NCBI GenBank assembly: GCA_017871115.1
Contig: JAFCIZ010000001.1
Coordinates: 849,501 to 913,500 of the forward strand
DNA from: Cunninghamella blakesleeana
Lineage: Eukaryota > Mucoromycota > Mucoromycetes > Mucorales > Cunninghamellaceae
Reading direction: 5' to 3'
Length of the DNA stretch: 64,000 nucleotides
A program made the translations under genes and the position numbers. The number at the start of each line of letters is the position of its first letter. The first letter of the stretch is position 1. The notes under the pieces are model-generated. The model searched no databases, was not told the DNA's origin, and saw only the letters and a list, made by a program, of their open reading frames with translations. Below are positions 25,563-36,550 of this stretch, one piece after another.

Positions 25563-26120
25563 CCTATTTGTTTATTTTGATGATAAAAAAGGAAAATTGT
25601 ATGTGCGTACGTTTGTGTATAAATATATAAATATATATAAATATTTATAAATATACGTGAGTGAGTGAGTGTGTGTGTGAATATATAAGTGTAAGAGCGT
25701 GAGTGTGTTTGTGTGTATATTTATATATTTATATATATGTTTATATATATAAATAATATTCTATATTAAATATGAATCAGTGATATTGTTGATGAATATG
25801 ATGTAGTAGAAGTAGAAGATGATGATTTGATAAAAAAAAAAATAAGGTACTTTTTTTATTTTTACAAGTGTATATATTTTTTTATTTTTATTTTTATTTT
25901 TGGTTGCTATTGTTGAGGAGGGGATATATATTTTATATGTTTATTTTATTTTTATTTTTTGAAATATATACAAATTATTTTAATACATGGAGTAAATTTA
26001 TAAACTATATGATTATTATTATTATTTAAAAAAAATAAAAAAAAAAGAAAAAGGTAATAAAAGTTTTCGGCACTCAAATAAAATTTTTAGATTTTTTAAT
26101 TTTTTAAAGTTAAAAAGACA

Positions 26121-26137
26121 AACCCCGCTTTAAATTT
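26121..26137 (-). promoter_or_regulatory. Recurring promoter-like motif, kinase sense
   Basis: AACCCCGCTTTAAATTT on the plus strand, i.e. AAATTTAAAGCGGGG towards the YANK-type kinase gene. It is 560 bp from that ATG, farther than in other genes, so a 5' UTR intron or another role is possible. Confidence 0.3.
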
Positions 26138-26893
26138 TTTTATATGTATGATCGTATAATTTATTTTCCATACCCTTTTTTTTTTTTTTTTTTTTCAATA
26201 CTATTTGTTATTACTAGTAAATATTCTATTTTCTATTTTTTATTTATTAAGTAATAATGAAATTTTGTATGTATACATATATATATACATATACTGATAA
26301 TATATATTATATAAATATATATTACGATTGATTATTGTTATCGAAATATAAGTATAAATAGTAGCAAAACCCAACAAGAATACATTTAATCAAAGGTCGT
26401 GCAACGAATACTTTATTAAAGAAAAAGTCTATTAATTGGTTTCACAAAAATTGTAGGAGATAAAAAATCTTTATGAAAATTAAAAAAAAATCCATGTTTC
26501 TATAAATGATTATTTCTTTTTTCTTTTCTTAATATTTTCTCAATGGTTAGGATTTATATTCTTTTTTTTTTTTTTTCTTTTTCTTTTTTTATTATTATTA
26601 TTAGTATTAGCATTATTACTTTTTTAATGGTATGACGATTGACAACTTTCGGTCTATTTCTATATACGTATAATAAAAAATCATGATTACTTTTATTTTT
26701 CATTTCCTTATGAATAATAGAGGCCGAGGTTTTTCTGAAAAAAAGTCAAAATCATATAGTTTTATAGACAAAATTGGTAAAGTAAAACTTAAAAAAGAAC
26801 AGACTTTTTTTCTAAAAATCTCCCTTTTTCTCTTGGTATTTTTTTTATTATCAGCCAATTATTATTATTATTATAATTATTATTATTGTTATT

Positions 26894-26897
<4 letters not shown>

Positions 26898-26932
<35 letters not shown>
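26898..26932. repeat. (AT)n microsatellite
   Basis: About 17 AT units in the gene-poor stretch; a second run lies at 27677-27708. Confidence 0.75.
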
Positions 26933-26935
<3 letters not shown>

Positions 26936-27671
26936 CCTCCTATCTTTTTGATTATTATTATTATTATGATTATGATTGAGATCGAGAAAAAAAAATCGTC
27001 ATCACCATCATCATCAATATTATATAAAGAGAATAGGAGAGAATAGAATAGAAAAGATATAAACTCATCCTTTCTCCCCAAACAATCTTTCCCTCTCCAA
27101 GAGAGATAAATTGCGGAGTTGCATCATATTAAAACATGCAATTTAAACTTTATCCATTTTTCTATTGTTTGATGATGATCAACATTTTCTTTTGTTTCAT
27201 GTCAAATGAAAATAAGGTTTTTATTATCAGCTTAAAGAGATATATAACCAAATAATTATATATGTATATACGAATACTTATCAATTAACTTTTTATATAA
27301 AATCCCTGCATTTTATTTTTTAAAAAATAAAAACAAAAGCACTAAATAATATCATTTTATAATAATAGTAATAAAGAAGTATAAACCATTTTACCTGGAT
27401 CAAAAACCAACTTTATTTTTTAAAAAAAAGATCACCCTTTACTTTTCCTTTTTATTATTATTTTCGGGATCGGCACAAAAAATAAAAAAAAAAAGTCCCT
27501 ATATTATATTAATACCTCTAATATTGAGATAATAATAAAAAGATAATGTGGTGGAATAAAATCATTCCCATTTTTATCTTTGTCATTATCATTTATGCTG
27601 ATATAGCATGGTTCTTTCAACTTTTAAAATTAAGTAATATATTTTATTACCGTTATTATAAAATGGTTACT

Positions 27672-27713
<42 letters not shown>

Positions 27714-28003
27714 TATATTATCAATGCGTAATAATAATAAAAGGTGGTTTAATCTATTATTATAAAAATAAAGGGTTTCCCTAAGGAGGAGATTAGAAAA
27801 AAAAAAAAAAAAAAAAAGGGATACCGAGATCCATTTTTTTATATTTATATCTTGCATCTATCTTTTTTTCTTTTTCTTTTCCTCTTTCTTTTTCTTTCTT
27901 TATTTTGATTTTTGTATCAAGCTTAAAAATATATAAAACCTTTTTTACCTGTATATAAATTTTATTTTTATTTTTTAATACATATATATTTGTTTAATAA
28001 AGA

Positions 28004-29263
28004 ATGGGTTGCTGTCAATCTGCTGAAGTAATTGAAGAAAAGCAACGTAATGATGCCATCAATAATCAAATCAAACGTGATCGAGCTAATTTAAGACATG
28101 AAATAAAACTGTTATTATTAGGTAAAATAAATAAATAATAGTAATAAAAACTAGCAGAATAGACTTTTATATTTATGTTTATTTTTATTTTTTTTAAAAT
28201 CAATAAAACAAAAAAAAGGTGCTGGTGAATCTGGTAAATCAACTATATTAAAACAAATGAAATTAATTCATGATGGTGGCTATGTAACAGAAGAAAGAGA
28301 AAGTTTTAAAGAAGTAATTTTTACCAATACAATCCAATCCATGAAGGTGACATTAATGGCCATGAAACAGTTATCTATTGAATTTGATAATCCCCATAAT
28401 GAATTTAATGCTAGATTAATTATGGAAATTCCTGACCAAGTAGACATATTTCATCAAGAAATAGTAGATGCTATTGCTTGTTTATGGGAAGATCGTGGAG
28501 TCAAACATTGTGTTGCAAGATCTAATGAATATCAATTAAATGATTCTGCTAGATAGTAAGTTTCCTATCATTTTATTAATATATATATATATATATAATT
28601 ATCTTTTTCTTTTCTTTGTTTTTTAATAACTTTTCTTTTTCTTTTTTTCCATATTCTAGTTTCTTTGATTCTATTGCTAGAATCGGTCATCCAAAATACA
28701 TTCCAAGTGATCAAGATGTATTAAGGTCCAGAGTTAAAACAACAGGCATTACAGAAACTACATTCGTAGTCAATAATTCCACATATCGTATGTTTGATGT
28801 AGGAGGGCAACGATCTGAACGTAAAAAATGGATCCATTGTTTTGAAAACGTTACTGCAATTGTATTTTTAGTTGCGATATCCGAATATGATCAAATGCTG
28901 GCTGAAGATTCCAAGGTCAATCGATTACAAGAGGCTTTAACATTATTTGATTCCATATGTAATTCCAAATGGTTTACCAAGACATCTATTATTTTATTCT
29001 TGAATAAAATTGATTTGTTTGCTGAAAAATTGCCAAAAAATCCTTTATCCAAGTACTTTTCAGATTATATGGGTGGTGATAAATATGAATTGGCTTGCCA
29101 ATATATATTACAGCGCTTCATTTCTTTAAATGCTAAACAGGCCGAAAAACAAGTCTATTCCCATTTTACCTGTGCTACGGATACTAAACAAATCAAGTTT
29201 GTGATGGCGGCTGTATCGGATATTGTAACACATAACACGTTAAGAGATGTTGGGTTAATATAA
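28004..29263 (+). CDS. Heterotrimeric G-protein alpha subunit
   Basis: Three exons (28004-28121, 28219-28555, 28660-29263), 352 aa, the usual length. Starts MGCCQSAEVIEEKQRN, with a myristoylation Gly2 and palmitoylation Cys. GTP-binding boxes are all present: G1 GAGESGKSTILKQMK, switch I with the RVKTTGI arginine and threonine, G3 DVGGQRSERKKWIH, G4 NKIDLF, G5 TCATDT. It couples a seven-helix receptor to effectors such as adenylate cyclase or a MAP kinase path; which fungal subgroup it belongs to needs a tree. The C-terminus TLRDVGLI has Val at position -4, where Gi-type proteins have the pertussis-toxin Cys. The first 3' splice site follows an A-run (AAAAAAAG) rather than a pyrimidine tract. 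Confidence 0.95.
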
Positions 29264-29303
29264 AATTGCTCTTTTTTTATTATATATCATTTATTATTAT
29301 TAC

Positions 29304-29304
<1 letters not shown>

Positions 29305-29349
<45 letters not shown>
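29305..29349. repeat. (TTA)n microsatellite
   Basis: About 15 TTA units just downstream of the G-alpha stop codon. Shorter runs of the same kind occur throughout the introns and spacers (for example 7078-7102, 41723-41750, 44100-44180). Confidence 0.7.
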
Positions 29350-29350
<1 letters not shown>

Positions 29351-29581
29351 ATTAATTGTTTAAATAGTTACTATCTTTTATTATTATTATTATTCTTAAT
29401 TTTTATCTTTGTATCTAGCTTAATTTTTCGTTTTCTTTTTTGTCTTTATATTTTTATTTTAGTTTTTCTAGTTTTAATAATTTATAAAAAATATTTTTTT
29501 TTTGTATTGAATATAAATATTTTATTATCTTTTGTTTGATTTTTATTTTTCTCCTATATTTTTACTTACTTTAGTAGTGGG

Positions 29582-29676
29582 CAATGGTGATGATAAGGAA
29601 AAAGCTCCGATAAGGAGAGTTGTGTGCACAGATTATGTATAAATAATGTGTTTTACAAATATATATGACTGAATTG
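29582..29676 (+). ncRNA. Candidate box C/D snoRNA
   Basis: A box C (GTGATGA, 29587-29593) and a box D (CTGA, 29669-29672) are 75 bases apart. They are flanked by a 4-bp terminal stem, CAAT (29582-29585) with ATTG (29673-29676). The interior is G/C-richer than its surroundings and repeats GATAAGGA twice. I could not recognise an rRNA guide sequence upstream of box D, so this is structural evidence only. Confidence 0.3.
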
Positions 29677-31068
29677 ATCTATATATATAATGATTTATAT
29701 TAAAATCGAATCGAAAATGATAATAGTAATAATCCCTCTTTATTCTTTTATATATGCGGGTACCTTTTTATATATAATCCCTTTAAAAAATACTTAATCC
29801 TGTTTTTAATACTAAGCCAACTTGGCCAAAGTAAAACCATGCGAACTATCGCCTAGCTTATGGATAATTGTACCACGTACTTTTTTTACATGCATAGGAA
29901 TAAAACAAAAAAAGAAGAAAAATGATATAGTTATTTTAGTAAATCATATTTTTTTAACAAATCCTATTATTTTATTATTATCAGTATTATTATTATTATT
30001 ATTGTTACATACATATATATATTACACTTTCTATTAGTATGTTGGTTTTTTTTAATCTACATGATCTACTTCCGAAAACAAAAACTTATTAACCACTTTC
30101 TCGTTAATCATACTAAGTAATAATAATAAATAAATATAATAAAAAAGAGAATACAAGTATTATTTCATTTGTTTAAACCACGTATATAAATTTAAGTATA
30201 TTTATTATTACTAAATATTTATATAGGGTATAAAAATTGTTGATATTATAAAAAAATTAGTTAGAAAAAGGAGAAGAAAAAAATATTATTCCCCACTTTT
30301 TTTTTAAAAAAAAAAGGGAATCACAGCTCCTTGGTAACTAGATTCTTTTTTACATATTGCCTTTTTGAGAGCTTATTTTATTTAAAAAAAAGTCTATCTT
30401 TATTAAAAAAAAACCAACTTCAATTCTAAAATGGCCAGTATATTGAAAAGTAAAGGGCCAACATTTAGGATAAAAAAAATAATAATCAATACCTTAATTT
30501 TAAAATGGAAAATATATATAAAAAAAATTATTATCCAAGTATAATTTTTTTTTATCTTTTGGTAATCTCATAATTTCATTTTAGGTACTACTGGCTAATT
30601 CAAGGATGATCTAAAAATTATAGGGATTTCCTTTTATGGATTCCAAAATATCTCATATATTGTACATAGTAAAACTCTTTGCTTAACCAAACATATGTAT
30701 GTATTATACTTATATTAAAGGACTTGTTACAATAAAAAGAAAAACGAGTTTTACGTATGATTTTAGGTTAAATAACTTAGGCAGAAATTTTTATTGTTTA
30801 TTGTTTTAATTATAACATATTGGGGTACATAAATAAAATAATATGACGCATTATTCTTTAAAATTCCCAATTATAGTAGTATCATCCTTTTTACTTGAGT
30901 AAAAACGTGATCGTTACCATTAATATTAACATTGTATTAATACTTATATACATATATACATATATATATCAATAATAATAGTAAAATAATATTAATAAAT
31001 ACTTTCATGTGTTTATAAAAAAGTTGAGAAATGGTTATATTTCATGCTTTATTCATATTTTTTAATAA

Positions 31069-31083
31069 TTTTAAATTCCGCGG
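31069..31083 (+). promoter_or_regulatory. Candidate core promoter element
   Basis: TTTTAAATTCCGCGG, ending 109 bp before the ATG of the DinB-like gene. Same sense and spacing as the element before WASP. Confidence 0.4.
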
Positions 31084-31191
31084 ATAGTATATTTTTTTCT
31101 CTTCGCTTTATTTTTTTCTCTCTCTTTCTTTCACATCATTTTTATTTTTCATTTTTTACTTTTTATTTTTATCTCTATCTTATATAAATAT

Positions 31192-32070
31192 ATGACCAAT
31201 AGTGATAAAAACATGCATTTATATGACGTTGCTCATAAAAATATTCAACAAGCTATTCACATCGTGTCGTTAATACCTAACGAGGTTTATAGTAGACAAT
31301 CTGTTGTTATGCCAATGAGCACTATAGGAAAACATGTTAGGTAATATAATAATAATAATAATATCTGCGTACAAACTAGATTAATAGTTGGAATATGAAT
31401 ACATTTTTCTATTTGTCTTTTTTCTTTTTCTTATTTATATATAGACATTCTTATGATCACTTTATTCAATTACTAAAACAAGCTAGACATGATAAATGGA
31501 ATATTGACTATGATGCAAGAGTTAGAAACGTAAATAATATTCAGTATATGTATAAAGGAAATATATTTTGCTATGGATGCATAAAAAGAATAAACTAAAT
31601 TTTTATTATTACGTATTATGATTAATATTATCATTATTCTTATTCTAGACACAAATGGAGATAGATAGAAACCTAGCCATACAGGAGTTAAAAACACTTC
31701 AAAAAGCATTATTGGAGATGCGTGACATACCTTTGGAATATCCCGTGACACTTTCTGCTAATATTGATTCAAATGATCCTTCTCACTATCCCTTTGTTTC
31801 TTCCTTTGGTAGAGAGCTTTGGTATTGTTGTATTCATGCGGTAAAATGAAAATAATAATAATATATAAAAATAAAAATAATTTTATTTAAAAATAATAAT
31901 AAATAATCGTGGGATAGTTATTCATTTATTTTTTATTTTTTATTTTTAAGGTTCATCATTTTGCGTCAATTAAGGCCATCTGTATAGAATCAAATGTTCA
32001 ACTACCTGAAGATTTCGGAGTTGCGCCTTCAACTTTAACTGACCGCCAACAACATCAACACCATAATTGA
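31192..32070 (+). CDS. DinB-like putative metal-dependent protein
   Basis: Four exons (31192-31340, 31445-31529, 31649-31840, 31951-32070), 181 aa. The pattern STIGKHVRHSYDHF near residues 45-58 and LWYCCIHAVHHFASIKAI near 135-152 fits the DinB/YfiT four-helix fold, where three histidines hold a metal: one from the first helix motif and an HxxxH pair from the last. Spacing and length (150-180 aa) agree with the superfamily. Bacterial members include thiol-S-transferases and hydrolases; the substrate here is unknown. The C-terminus is a short His/Gln-rich tail (DRQQHQHHN). The gene is alone between a gene-poor stretch and the converging SPX-phosphatase gene. The last acceptor is TTTTTAAG. Confidence 0.65.
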
Positions 32071-32250
32071 TCATCTTTTATTTTTTTTTGTCCTACTAAA
32101 GATCTTGATGAATACAACTTATATATTTCCTTTTTTTATTTTCATCTATTTCTTTCTGTTCCAAAAATGATAAATAATAACATTTTTCTTTCTCTTTCTC
32201 TTTTTTCTCTCTCTCTTCCCTTTGATTATTATTATTATTATTATTATTGA

Positions 32251-32285
<35 letters not shown>

Positions 32286-32419
32286 CTTAAACTATATTAA
32301 AGTTATAATCATTGTCTAATAATATTATAATAAATAAAGTAAATATTGAAAAAATATATATATATAGTATTCTATCTATTTATCTAATTTAGTTTATAAA
32401 AGAAAGTAATCTCCATTAA
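32071..32419. other. Convergent 3' spacer
   Basis: No gene. T-rich and CT-rich tract, (TTA)n and (TA)n run at about 32258-32285, and AATAAA-like signals for both converging genes. Confidence 0.5.
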
Positions 32420-34719
32420 TTATTCAATGGCAGCGCCAAGTTGTTCCATATCTTGTTCGGAATAACCTAATAAAGATAATACATAGATCAAACTCTTTTG
32501 ATTGATTCTTGCTCTTGCTTGTTCTTGAACGCGAGGTTTAGCATTAAAAGCAATACCTAACCCAGCTTTATTTAACATCCATAAATCATTAGCACCATCA
32601 CCAACAGCGATTACTTGATTTAATGATACACCTTCACTTTGTGCAATGACTTCTAACAATTCTGCTTTTCTAATACCGTCTACAATAGGTCCTGTAGTTT
32701 CACCAGTAAGTGTTAACCCATCACTAGATACTTTCAACTGTAAATGCAAATATAAAATAAAATAAAAAATATGTTGATTAATGATTTATATTTATGAATA
32801 TAAATAATAGATAGGTACTTGTCTATCGAAATCATTCTCACTCTCTTGCTTTCCCTTTTTTATTATCCGTTTATTCCATTTATTATCCCTTTTTTTATTA
32901 TATATCTATACAATACCTGATTAGCAAAAGCATAATCCAAGCCTAACTCCGATTTAACATATTTAGCTAAAGGCATAAATCCACCACTGATTACAGCAAG
33001 TTTAAATCCAAGTTTTTTAAGAGCACGGCATAAGAATCTTGCACCTTCAGTAAAAGTAAGAATTTTTTTAACATCTTCGATCACACTAACACTTGTACCA
33101 TTCAAAAGGGCAACACGGCGACGTAATGATTCCTTAAAATCAATTTCTCCATTCATAGCAGCTTCTGTAATGGCCTATTATTATTGTTTATGTATATTTA
33201 TATATAAAAGTATATATATAAAGAATGAATATTTTGTTTTAATCATGGCGATGACAATAATGATTTTTTTTTTTTAAAAAAAAAGATAACTTACGGCTAC
33301 TTTATCCACAACACCAGCATATCTGGCAATTTCATCGATCACTTCTTGTTGAATTAAGGTAGAGTCCATATCAAAGACTACTAAACGTTTATTTTTTCTA
33401 AAGACATCATCGGGTTGTAAAGCCACATCAGTACCGAAACTAGCCGATAAATCAATCAATTCAGCTCTTAATGAATTCATATCAACCGTTGTAGGTACAC
33501 TTAATCTTAAATCAGCACAGGTTAATGTTCGTTGTTTATCTAAACGAGCCAATTTTTCAACTGAGATATGGTGTTTTAATAATAATTGGGTCCATTGACT
33601 TAAGAATTTCGTATCCAATCCATTTTGATTTAAAATACTAGCAGCATACTTAATACGATCAGAATAAGGGGCTTCTTCTAAAGAGGAAGGTAAGTAGATT
33701 TGATCACTTTGATGACTTGAATTGGAAGTAGTACTGGTAGAGACAGTTGGTGTAGGCAATGCTTGGTTTTTATCTTTATCTTCTTTTTTAAGTTTATGGC
33801 GACGTACAGTAGGTTCAGTGGCTTGAGAATCAGGAACATCAAAGGTTAAAGTAGCGTCCCATTGTTGAGCAGCTTCAGCTAAATCACGGAAAACAGCCAC
33901 ATTATCTGATTGTAAAGTAATTAATACACCAAATGTGACATTATGATAAAGTCTAGATAACATGAAATCATCAATAGCACATGGATGACGAGCCAAACAA
34001 GCCAACACAGCCCCAACAATATCTGTGCCATGAGGGCCCGATAAAGAAACTAATACCTTTTGATTAGGACCAACAAAAGTAGGTGGTAAAACAGCATTAG
34101 GTGTTAATTTATATTGTGATCGAGATCGAGCCATTAAGGGGGAAGTTGTTGTATTTGTTGTACCTTGTAAATTTTGATGGATGATGGTAGCTGTTTCTGT
34201 TGCATATTGTAATTTATTCATGACAGTTTGTTTTAACTGTGTTAGATCTTCGGCTTTGACTAAAGGTAATAGGGCTACTCGGTGTAAATAAGGTTCTGAT
34301 AAGGCTAACCCAGAATGACGATCGTTCTTTTTTAGTATTTTAGTAATACCAGTATAGTTGAGAAAGACAAACCGTTCCAAAGTTAATATTTTTTGAAGTA
34401 ATTCTGTAGGTGAATCAGTATTATCAGTTGTTTTAGAGATAAGGTCTTTGGATTCCTTTTCAAAAAAGCTACAGGCTTTTTGAACTTGTTCATCTAATTG
34501 TTCAATAAAATATACTTCACATTGCTGTAACTGCTTAAGACGCTCTGATACCACTTGTGCAAAAGGTAATTGCTGTTGTTGATTAGGTTCAATCTTGATA
34601 GAGTTTGCATAAACATTTTTTTTTAAAAGATCTTTTAAATAATTATAATCAATACAGTTAGAAGCATAATCTACTGGAAGATGGGATTTTCTATCTTCTA
34701 AATATTTCCCAAACTTCAT
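32420..34719 (-). CDS. SPX-ACT-phosphoserine phosphatase fusion
   Basis: Three exons on the minus strand (34719-33295, 33174-32917, 32737-32420), 666 aa. Residues 1-135 are an SPX domain: MKFGKYLEDRKSHLPVDYAS, DYNYLKDLLKK, then the basic helix GITKILKKNDRHSG (K127, K130, K131), the surface that binds inositol polyphosphates in known SPX proteins. Residues about 219-300 look like an ACT domain (KVLVSLSGPHGTDIVGAV). From about 445 is a complete SerB-type HAD phosphatase: VVFDMDSTLI (D450, D452), LAVISGGFMPLAKYV and VIAVGDGANDLWML. The catalytic part makes L-serine from phosphoserine, the last step of the phosphorylated pathway. The 475-codon first exon is uninterrupted from SPX into the HAD motif, so the fusion is not a prediction artefact. 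Yeast Ser2 is 309 aa and lacks SPX. Confidence 0.93.
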
Positions 34720-35102
34720 TTTTTTTTAATTTAAATAAATAATAGAAAAGTTTTAAAGAGGAAATAAAATTTGGAGAAAATTAAATAAATAAATATAAAC
34801 AAATACAAAAAGGAAAGAGAGAAGGAAAAAAAAAAAAAAATAATTGAAAAGCACTTTTTCTGATATTTAATTTAACCAAAAGATATGACTCATTCTCCGC
34901 ACGTGATTTTTCTTTGACCTTTTTTATTTCTTTATCTCTCTCTAATCTATGCATATAATTTATTATTTAACATAAAGCATTTTTTTATTGTTGAAAATAA
35001 AATATGTGTACGTTTAATAAAGTCTAAAATTAAAATAAATATTTACAAATTACAATATGATAAAAATAATATTAATAATAAAATAATAATAAAAATTAAA
35101 GT
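34720..35102. other. Promoter of the SPX-phosphatase and 3' end of MRS2
   Basis: No gene. Apart from the two transcription factor sites it is A/T-rich, with an A15-type run at about 34827-34841 in the leader region. Confidence 0.5.
34885..34905 (-). promoter_or_regulatory. Gcn4-type site and CACGTG E-box upstream of the SPX-phosphatase
   Basis: ATGACTCAT (34885-34893) is a perfect palindromic Gcn4/Cpc1 site; CACGTG (34900-34905) is the core recognised by Pho4 and Cbf1 in yeasts. They lie 166-186 bp upstream of the phosphatase ATG. The gene on the other side (MRS2) ends here, so these sites can only serve the phosphatase promoter. Factor identity is inferred from yeasts. Confidence 0.6.
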
Positions 35103-36550
35103 CTATGATCTAATTCTTGCTAAAGCTTTTAATTTTCTTAAAGTAACAGAGAAGACACCCATACCAGATAAGATGGCGAAAGTGCTAACAAGCCCAAAAG
35201 CATATGGGTCGTCTTCAAAATAGTTTTTAAAATTCATTCCAAATAATGCACCATAAACACCAACAACACTTGCTGAAAGGGTAATCATATTTAATCGAAT
35301 ATCAAACCACATTAATGCATTTCGTGATAAATCTAAAGTTAATTGTACTACATCTTCGGTAGATCGCATGTTGGATATTAATCTTGACGCTTCATTGGCT
35401 ATTTCTTCAGTTTGCTTTAAATAGGATTCTAATAAAAGTTCCACCTCTTCATGATCGGATGAATCTCTAGATCTTCCTGATTTTTTGGCTGTTAAATACA
35501 TTGATGCTAAATCTTCATCTAAATAAATAAATATAAGTAGATAGATAGGTAAAAAAAGATATGTTAATTCTATCTTGCTATTTTAAATATATATGTATTG
35601 TTATTATTTTCATTATCATTATGTATTACCATGCTCTAATAAATCTTCTATAGTTTCTTTAACGTTTAATACATCATGTTCGAATTTTGATAGTTTTTTT
35701 GAAAATTGAAGTAAATCCCTTAATCTATCTTGACTAACACTTTCTTCTATATCAACCAGCCCTTCTAAATCATTCAATAATTTATTAACAGGCCCTACTA
35801 AAGCTTCTAATTCTGATTGCATTGAAGACGTTACTGATATAAGAATGGCTTCTAATGCTCTAAACAAATAGAAATAAATAAAAAAGATTGAACATATACG
35901 TATATTTTTTAGAAAAACAATAATTAATACATTCATGCATATAATATATATATTTATTACTTGAATTCAAAAGGTAAATGATCACTTTGCGAACGAAGTC
36001 TTTCTTGAAGGTCATATACAAATACACTTTGATTATAACTATCCGTAGATCCATAAGTATCAAATAAAACTACCATATCGCTTTTTAATAGCGCCCGCAT
36101 ATGTGCCATATTAATCAAAATAGCTTCTGATCGTACAAGTATAGATGGTTTTTGGTTGAGTGATCGAGTATCAATCGCACGTAAATCTCGAGGCATTAAT
36201 GAATGAAGTTGACAAAACTCTGATTTTCTTATTTCCCCTGCTGTTGTTTTCACTTTGCCTGTTTGATCAAATTCTGTACCTAATATATATATTATAATAT
36301 ATTAATATTTTTTAATGGATCAAGTATGCTGCTATGTTGTTCAGAATTGGTATATGTTTTATAGTAAATATAGAAATAAAAGTAAAAAAGTATTTCTAGT
36401 TTATTAATTACATCTTAGTTTAAGTTCGGCTGGTGCAGGTAATAAAGAATGTCGTACAGGTATTGTATTATGACTAATAATACGTTTAGAATTAAAACAT
36501 AATGGTTTGAATGGTTTATATAGTGGTCTGCGTAAAACAGACGGAAGCAT
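35103..36550 (-). CDS. MRS2: Mitochondrial magnesium channel MRS2 (CorA family)
   Basis: Four or five exons on the minus strand, about 380 aa. The N-terminus (MLPSVLRRPLYKPFKPLCFN then SKRIIS) is basic and hydroxylated, as for a mitochondrial presequence. Conserved pieces: CQLHSLMPRDLRAIDTRSL, ILVRSEAILINMAHMRALL, LPFEFKALEAILISVTSSMQ, and two C-terminal membrane helices with the selectivity motif YGALFGMNFKN. It conducts Mg2+ into the matrix across the inner membrane as a pentamer. The first donor is GTAATT after the CTT AAA CTA AGA codons, and the join LR-CTEFDQTGKV keeps frame. It lies head to head with the MBP1-like gene. Confidence 0.93.

Larger units (their letters stand above)
25563..28003. 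other. 2.4 kb gene-poor stretch between divergent kinase and G-alpha genes
   Basis: No gene I can support. It holds homopolymer and (TA)n tracts, GT-repeat leader sequence at 25600-25740 and pyrimidine tracts before the G-alpha ATG. Two small open frames might be chance: 27136-27255 (39 codons, hydrophobic start MQFKLYPFFYCLMM) and one starting at 27546 (MWWNKIIPIFIFVII, one possible membrane helix). Both are made of A/T-rich codons. Regulatory DNA for both flanking genes must lie here. Confidence 0.5.
29264..31191. other. 1.9 kb gene-poor stretch
   Basis: No protein gene seen. It contains a (TTA)n run, one candidate C/D snoRNA (29582-29676), and a slightly G/C-richer island at 29812-29890 that ends in a T7 run. 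The rest is A/T-rich with TA tracts, up to the leader of the next gene. Confidence 0.5.

Noticed and set aside
26683..27081. Open frames over (AT)n and (ATT)n tracts in the kinase-G-alpha spacer
   Set aside because: The predicted proteins are Ile/Tyr runs from microsatellites with no folded segment.
29817..29828. tRNA gene on the minus strand, from an A-box match
   Set aside because: No acceptor stem pairing, anticodon arm or B box (GGTTCGAATCC-like) at the right distance.
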